Of a stretch of DNA of 9,335 nucleotides, positions 5,673 through 9,335 are shown piece after piece. The stretch is from Gemmatimonadota bacterium (GTDB taxonomy: Bacteria; Gemmatimonadota; Gemmatimonadetes; Longimicrobiales; Longimicrobiaceae), in assembly GCA_019348475.1 (NCBI GenBank), contig JAHWJJ010000151.1, forward strand, positions 1-9,335, read 5' to 3'. How positions within the stretch are numbered: the stretch's first letter is position 1; every line of letters begins with the position of its first letter. Position numbers and translations under genes: made by a program. The notes below the pieces were generated by a model. The model was given only the letters and a program-made list of their open reading frames with translations. It was not told the DNA's origin and ran no database searches.

Positions 5673-6362
5673 ATGCGAATGCCAAGCCGTGGTATCTACT
5701 CCGTTCGCCGGATTCTACGAGAGATATTCCTCTGGCCGGTGATCCACCTGCGGGTGCAGCGGCTGGTGAGGGCGAAGCCGACGGCTACGTCGGGCGCGCT
5801 CCGCATCGTCGACGTGAACTGGGATCCGACAGACGACGAGGGGTTCACGCAAGCGGTGCTGAATGCACTGGACCTCATCCAACGTCACGATCCCAACCGG
5901 CGCCGCCGCATCGAGCGCGAAATCCGCTTCATCGTGAATGCAGAACTTGTCTCGTGGGGGATGTACGGCCGCACGGGCCGCGTGTGCAGCATTGACTATG
6001 GCAGGTTCCCGCTGGACCGGGCGAACGAACACTATCAATGGTATCTCGCGCGGTTCGCGTGCCTTCTCATCCATGAATCGACGCACGGGTATCTTTACTC
6101 GCGGCGCGTTCCGTACACTCGCCGGACTCGCTCACGCGTCGAGAGGATCTGCCACCGGGAAGAACGCCGCTTTGCTGCGCGTCTTCCGACGGACCGGTAC
6201 AACTTCGGCCGTGACCTGGTGCCGGAATTCGATCTGTCGCGCTGGGAGAGCCACTGGTCATCGAGTCTGCTCACGAGGATAAAGATCCTCTCGCGCCGCA
6301 TCGAAGAATCAGAAAGACGCGCCGGGCAGCGCGGGCGTTCGGACGAAGGTGTGCCTGCCTAG
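5673..6362 (+). CDS. HExxH motif protein, putative zinc metallopeptidase-like
   Basis: A 229-aa protein with this start. LLIHESTHGYLYSR carries HExxH (H134, E135, H138), the zinc-binding and catalytic signature of zincins. The downstream SRVERICHREERRFAARL helix offers candidate third ligands (E157, E163, E164). The N-terminal part has an amphipathic/hydrophobic helix (REIFLWPVIHLRVQRLV), suggesting membrane contact but no cleavable signal. The motif and the helix after it recall small uncharacterised HExxH proteins; the substrate is unknown. The start is uncertain. The frame is open to a GTG at 5541 (273 aa), but I prefer ATG 5673 because TGGAG (5659-5663) precedes it and the upstream residues look unstructured; ATG 5679 is also possible. 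Codons use noticeably more A/T at third positions than neighbours, hinting at transfer. It converges on osmC. Confidence 0.75.
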   Translation: MRMPSRGIYSVRRILREIFLWPVIHLRVQRLVRAKPTATSGALRIVDVNWDPTDDEGFTQAVLNALDLIQRHDPNRRRRIEREIRFIVNAELVSWGMYGRTGRVCSIDYGRFPLDRANEHYQWYLARFACLLIHESTHGYLYSRRVPYTRRTRSRVERICHREERRFAARLPTDRYNFGRDLVPEFDLSRWESHWSSSLLTRIKILSRRIEESERRAGQRGRSDEGVPA

Positions 6363-6377
6363 CACTCGCTGGCGCCG

Positions 6378-6406
6378 CCAACCCGACCCCGCGGCGCGTT
6401 GGGGTC
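6378..6406. terminator. Possible bidirectional terminator between convergent genes
   Basis: The 42-bp gap between the HExxH gene and osmC contains GACCCC (6385-6390) pairing with GGGGTC (6401-6406). An alternative pairing is CCAAC (6378-6382) with GTTGG (6398-6402). The right arm overlaps the osmC stop. There is no T-tract. Weak evidence. Confidence 0.25.
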
Positions 6407-6842
6407 ACGACGCGAGCTGCGCGTCCAGGGTGATCTCCGCGTTCAGCACCTTCGACACCGGACAGCCAGCCTTGGCGGCCTGGGCCAGCTCCTGGAATTT
6501 CTCCGGCGAAATCCCCGGCACCTTGCCGCGCAGTTCCAGGCGGATGGCGGTGATGGTCCAGTGCACGCCCTCGCTCTCCATCGTCAGGACGGCCTGCGTG
6601 CTCAGCTCGTCCGGGGGAAAGCCGGCGCCGGTGAGCTGAAAGCTGAGCGCCATGTTGAAGCACGCCGCGTGCGCCGCCGCGATCAGCTCTTCCGGGTTGG
6701 TCCCCGCCCGGCCGTCCTCGCTCTGGAACCGCATCGCGGTGGAGTACGGCTGGTCCCGCAGGGCCCCGCTGAAGGTGCTCAGGCTGCCCCCGCCCTCGGC
6801 GCCCGACCCGTTCCATACCGCACTCCCTCTGCGCTTCAGCAT
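6405..6842 (-). CDS. osmC: OsmC family peroxiredoxin (organic hydroperoxide reductase)
   Basis: A 145-aa protein, the normal length for OsmC, aligning by eye with E. coli OsmC from end to end. Shared features are the N-terminal KRRGSAVWNG, LSTFSGAL, QPYSTAMRFQ, GTNPEELIAAAHAACFNMAL, then PGISPEKF, KAGCPVSKVL and the C-terminal AEITLD-QL-S. The two redox cysteines are C61 (HAACF) and C127 (AGCPVS). E52 and R38 match the residues that activate the peroxidatic cysteine. It detoxifies organic hydroperoxides in the cytoplasm using thiol reductant. The gene begins 42 bp after the helicase stop on the same strand and may be cotranscribed. The ribosome site is weak (purine-rich GAGAGACGACGAG before the ATG). 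OsmC rather than Ohr is chosen because of the PEELIAAAHAACF and KAGCPVS wording. Confidence 0.95.
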   Translation of the reverse strand: MLKRRGSAVWNGSGAEGGGSLSTFSGALRDQPYSTAMRFQSEDGRAGTNPEELIAAAHAACFNMALSFQLTGAGFPPDELSTQAVLTMESEGVHWTITAIRLELRGKVPGISPEKFQELAQAAKAGCPVSKVLNAEITLDAQLAS

Positions 6843-6884
6843 CTCGTCGTCTCTCTGGTAGCGGGTCTCCGGCCCGTGCGGTTC

Positions 6885-9128
6885 TCAGCCGTTGGCCAGC
6901 ATGGACTTCATCTGCGCGAAAAAGTTGGTCTTGAGCTCCTTGCTCTCCTCCTGCGTCAGCGACGTGACGCCCGTGCCGGCGTTCCGCTGCTCCACCAGCT
7001 CCGGGGGGATCTCCTTCAGAAAGCGCGACGGCTGGCGGACGCTCACGTTGTCGCGCTGGCGGCGGGTGGCGCAGCCGCTGAGCGTGAGCCGGTGCCGTGC
7101 TCGGGTGATCCCCACGTAGAACAATCGCCGCTCCTCCGCGATCGGGTCGCCGGAGCCGTTGCTGTCGAACTGCTCCCACGCCTCCTCCGCCTCGGACTGC
7201 GCCGCGTCCGCCGCCTTCATGCTGCGCGAGTGCGGCAGGATCTCCTCCTCCAGCCCGACGATGAACACGTGCGAGAACTCCAGCCCCTTCGCGCTGTGCA
7301 GCGTCATCAGCGTCACCAGCTCGGGGTTGTCGTCTTCCCTGTCCTTGCGGTCGTCGTCGTCCGTCAGCGAAACGCGCTCCAGAAAGCCGCGCAGCGAGGG
7401 CGGGTCCCAGTCGTCCTCCTCGTCCGGCGGCGGCCGGCTGGCCCAGGTGCGCTCCTCGTACCGCTCCAGCGAGGCGACGAAGTCGCGCAGGATGTCCACC
7501 CGCACCTCCGCCGCGCGCTCGCTCTTGGCGTTGTCCGCGCGCACCGCCTCTTCCAATCGCAGCCGCTTCACCAGCTCGCGCGCGAATCCCACCAGCGTGC
7601 GATTGGTGGTGACGCCGTGGTCGATGGCGGCCTGGGTGGACTGGAACTCCATCCGCAGCTCCTCCATCGTCTCCACGAACGCGCGCACCGCCTCCGCCTG
7701 CGCGCGGTTCACCCCGTCCACCTGCTCCACCGCCTTCATCGTCTGGTACAGCGGCTGGGGGACGGCGCGCGCGGCCTCCACCAGCCTGAGCAGCGTCGTG
7801 CGCCCGATCCCCCGCACGGGGTAGTTGACGATGCGCCGCAGCGCCACCTCGTCCTTCGGATTCAGCACCACGCGCAGGTAGGCCACCAGGTCCGCCACCT
7901 CCTTGCGGTCGAAGAACGACTGCCCCCCCACCACCCGGTAGGGGATGTTGGCCGCGCGCAGCTGCTCTTCGATGGGCTTCGCCTGCAGGTTGGTGCGGTA
8001 CAGGACGGCGAAGTCGCCCCACCCCAGCTGCTCGCGAAAGCGGCGCACGCCGATCTCGCTGGCGATCATCTCCGCCTCCACCTCGTCGGCCGCCCGGCTG
8101 TTCTCCTCGCCGAAGGTCCACAGGTCGATCTTGGGCCCCGGGCCGTTGCCCGTGCGCAGCCGCTTGGCCTTGCGCGCCGTGTTGTTGGCGATCACCCCGT
8201 TGGCCGCGTCCAGAATGCGCTGGGTGCTGCGGTAGTTCTCCTCCATCACGATGACGCGGGCGCCGGGGTAGTGGCGCTCAAAGTCAAGGATGTTGGTGGC
8301 GTCCGCGCCGCGCCAGCCGTAGATGGACTGGTCGTCGTCGCCCACCACGCACAGGTTCTTCAGCGGGCCGGCCAGCAGCCGCGCCATCTCCAGCTGGGCG
8401 CCGTTGGTGTCCTGGTACTCGTCCACCATCAGGTACCGCCAGCGCTTCCACATCCGCTCGCGCACCTCGGCGTGCTCGCGCAGCAGCTGCACGGGAAGCA
8501 GAAGCAGGTCGTCGAAGTCGGTCGCCCCGGCCGCGCGCAGCGACTGCTCGTACCGGGGATACACGTCCGCCGCCAGCACCGCGTAGTCGTCGCTGCGGTT
8601 CCCCTTCACGTCGCCCTCCGCCACCTCGCGGCGCGCCTCGTCGGGCGTCACCAGGCGGTTCTTCCAGTCGCTGATCTGGTGCAGCACGCGTTTGACGTCG
8701 TACACGTCGTCGCCCTTCGTGGCGGTGACGTGCACCTCTTCCGTCATGATGCGCTTGATGGCGGCCAGCTGGTCGCCGGTGGGATAGATGGAGAAGTCCC
8801 TGGGCAGGCCGATCCGCTGGCCGTGGTCGCGCAGGATGCGCGCGCCCAGCGAGTGGAAGGTGCTCAGGATGACGCCCCTGGCCTCCTTCCCCACGATCTT
8901 CGCCACCCGCTCGCGCATTTCGGTGGCGGCCTTGTTGGTGAAGGTCACTGCCAGGATGCTGCGGGGGTCCACCTTGCGGTCGCGGATCAGGTACGCGATG
9001 CGGTGGATGAGCATGCGCGTCTTTCCCGAGCCCGCGCCGGCGAGCACCAGGACGGGCCCCTCGGTGGCGAGCGCGGCCTGCCGCTGCTCGGGATTCAGGT
9101 CGTGCAGGTACTGCGGGACGTGCGACAA
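6885..9128 (-). CDS. UvrD/Rep/PcrA-type superfamily 1A DNA helicase
   Basis: A 747-aa ATP-dependent 3'-5' DNA helicase with all SF1A motifs. LNPEQRQA is the Q-motif region (11-18). Walker A is GAGSGKT (31-37), motif Ia AVTFTNKAA (60-68), motif Ib STFHSLGARIL (89-99), motif II VDEYQDTN (235-242), motif III GDDDQSIYGWRGAD (263-276), motif IV ENYRST (297-302), motif V TLMTLHSAKGLEF (606-618) and motif VI EERRLFYVGITRAR (665-678). Text such as GDDDQSIY, NPKDE and the short C-tail after SRFLKEIP is Rep-like. The C-tail is too short for the Tudor-like RNAP-binding domain of PcrA/UvrD. Two unusual acidic segments are present: 569-602 (in domain 2B) and 638-664 (before motif VI). Likely roles are replication restart or removal of protein blocks. 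The start is TTG 9128 because Walker A lies only 30 residues in and no upstream ATG is visible. osmC follows 42 bp downstream. Confidence 0.96.
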   Translation of the reverse strand: MSHVPQYLHDLNPEQRQAALATEGPVLVLAGAGSGKTRMLIHRIAYLIRDRKVDPRSILAVTFTNKAATEMRERVAKIVGKEARGVILSTFHSLGARILRDHGQRIGLPRDFSIYPTGDQLAAIKRIMTEEVHVTATKGDDVYDVKRVLHQISDWKNRLVTPDEARREVAEGDVKGNRSDDYAVLAADVYPRYEQSLRAAGATDFDDLLLLPVQLLREHAEVRERMWKRWRYLMVDEYQDTNGAQLEMARLLAGPLKNLCVVGDDDQSIYGWRGADATNILDFERHYPGARVIVMEENYRSTQRILDAANGVIANNTARKAKRLRTGNGPGPKIDLWTFGEENSRAADEVEAEMIASEIGVRRFREQLGWGDFAVLYRTNLQAKPIEEQLRAANIPYRVVGGQSFFDRKEVADLVAYLRVVLNPKDEVALRRIVNYPVRGIGRTTLLRLVEAARAVPQPLYQTMKAVEQVDGVNRAQAEAVRAFVETMEELRMEFQSTQAAIDHGVTTNRTLVGFARELVKRLRLEEAVRADNAKSERAAEVRVDILRDFVASLERYEERTWASRPPPDEEDDWDPPSLRGFLERVSLTDDDDRKDREDDNPELVTLMTLHSAKGLEFSHVFIVGLEEEILPHSRSMKAADAAQSEAEEAWEQFDSNGSGDPIAEERRLFYVGITRARHRLTLSGCATRRQRDNVSVRQPSRFLKEIPPELVEQRNAGTGVTSLTQEESKELKTNFFAQMKSMLANG

Positions 9129-9132
9129 CGGC

Positions 9133-9164
9133 AGTGCGTGAGTGCGGTAGTGCGTGAGTGCGGG
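9133..9164. repeat. Two tandem 16-bp repeats at the helicase 5' end
   Basis: AGTGCGTGAGTGCGGT (9133-9148) is followed directly by the same unit with a final G (9149-9164), then a partial AGTGGCG. They lie four bases before the helicase start codon and would be in its leader, displacing any ordinary Shine-Dalgarno site. Each unit itself contains AGTGCG twice. Confidence 0.8.
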
Positions 9165-9199
9165 AGTGGCGCGAGGCGCGCGAGGGAAGATAGCGCGGC

Positions 9200-9221
9200 G
9201 GGGGTGGGGCGGGGAGGGGGG
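9200..9221 (+). other. G-quadruplex motif upstream of the helicase gene
   Basis: Four G-runs of 5, 4, 4 and 6 bases are separated by single bases T, C and A. This is the ideal pattern for a parallel G-quadruplex on the plus strand, the template strand for the helicase. It ends at position -93 and starts at -72 relative to the TTG, in the promoter/leader zone. The motif is directly seen; folding and function are inference. Confidence 0.75.
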
Positions 9222-9230
9222 TGCCCGCTA

Positions 9231-9254
9231 TGGAGTGATGGAGTGATGGAGTGA
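9231..9254. repeat. Three tandem 8-bp TGGAGTGA repeats
   Basis: Three perfect copies of TGGAGTGA lie head to tail, followed by TGGG. It is a short microsatellite next to the G-rich tract. No gene overlaps it convincingly. Confidence 0.8.
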
Positions 9255-9273
9255 TGGGCGCGGTGCGTCGCGA

Positions 9274-9298
9274 CCGGCGGGGCCCTCTCCCCCGCCGG
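9274..9298. other. GC-rich hairpin near the right edge
   Basis: CCGGCGGGG (9274-9282) and CCCCGCCGG (9290-9298) form a perfect 9-bp stem around a 7-base loop. No T-tract follows on either strand. It may be a terminator-like end of a gene outside the window or simply a GC-rich palindrome. The region 9165-9335 holds no gene I can support. Confidence 0.45.
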
Positions 9299-9335
9299 GC
9301 CTTTCGCTCGTTCCTCGCGACGGCCGGCGACCCCT

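Noticed and set aside
6271..8121. 616-codon minus-strand frame overlapping the helicase and osmC
   Set aside because: It is an out-of-frame shadow with Gly/Arg/Ala-rich low-complexity sequence, and the helicase frame has all family motifs.
6399..9254. 951-codon open frame on the plus strand, antisense to the helicase and osmC
   Set aside because: It spans two well-supported minus-strand genes and their gap. It is rich in Arg, His, Val, Leu and Gln with no domain pattern, as expected from the complement of GC-rich codons.
9133..9254. Tandem repeats considered as a CRISPR array
   Set aside because: Units are 16 and 8 bp, directly adjacent without spacers, and there are no cas genes.

Overview
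This is a GC-rich window, and every convincing gene prefers G or C at third codon positions. It carries bacterial chromosomal genes with no phage, plasmid, transposase, CRISPR or RNA genes that I can see. Several predicted exported proteins have Ala-rich signal sequences ending in Ala-Gln or Gly-Cys. There are short GC-rich intergenic repeats and widely spaced, mostly single-gene transcription units. Together these suggest a free-living Gram-negative soil or aquatic bacterium, perhaps a Gemmatimonadota/Longimicrobium-type genome. That assignment is inference from style, not from a marker gene.

Left part (1-2700). A secreted erythromycin-esterase-like protein (EreA/TraB/Tiki-type fold) occupies 246-1559. 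A roughly 400-bp gap without a convincing gene follows. Next is a small secreted protein of unknown function (1965-2507), followed by a long imperfect palindrome (2547-2622) and a second compact hairpin (2666-2690).

Centre (2699-5062). A lipoprotein of a conserved but uncharacterised family (2699-3334, minus strand) is divergent from a GntR-type regulator (3529-4491, plus strand). The region between them holds a 24-bp near-perfect palindrome, two TGAACAA direct repeats 11 bp apart, and a candidate minus-strand promoter whose -10 lies inside those repeats. It looks like a regulator controlling its divergent neighbour and itself. A small helical protein (4656-4856) follows, then a repeat-rich hairpin element built from GAGGACGCGGAG units.

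Right part (5063-9335). A four-cysteine small lipoprotein (5063-5494) and an HExxH putative metallopeptidase-like protein (5673-6362) lie on the plus strand. They converge on osmC (6405-6842, minus), which sits 42 bp downstream of a Rep/PcrA/UvrD-type DNA helicase (6885-9128, minus). The helicase starts at a TTG. Upstream of it are a 16-bp tandem repeat, a textbook G-quadruplex motif and an 8-bp tandem repeat.

The genes do not form one evident pathway. Common themes are envelope or exported proteins of unknown function (four of eight main genes) and housekeeping stress or DNA-maintenance functions (OsmC, helicase). I found no clear new multi-gene system. The strongest leads are the divergent GntR/lipoprotein operator region, the HExxH protein, and the G4/tandem-repeat leader of the helicase.
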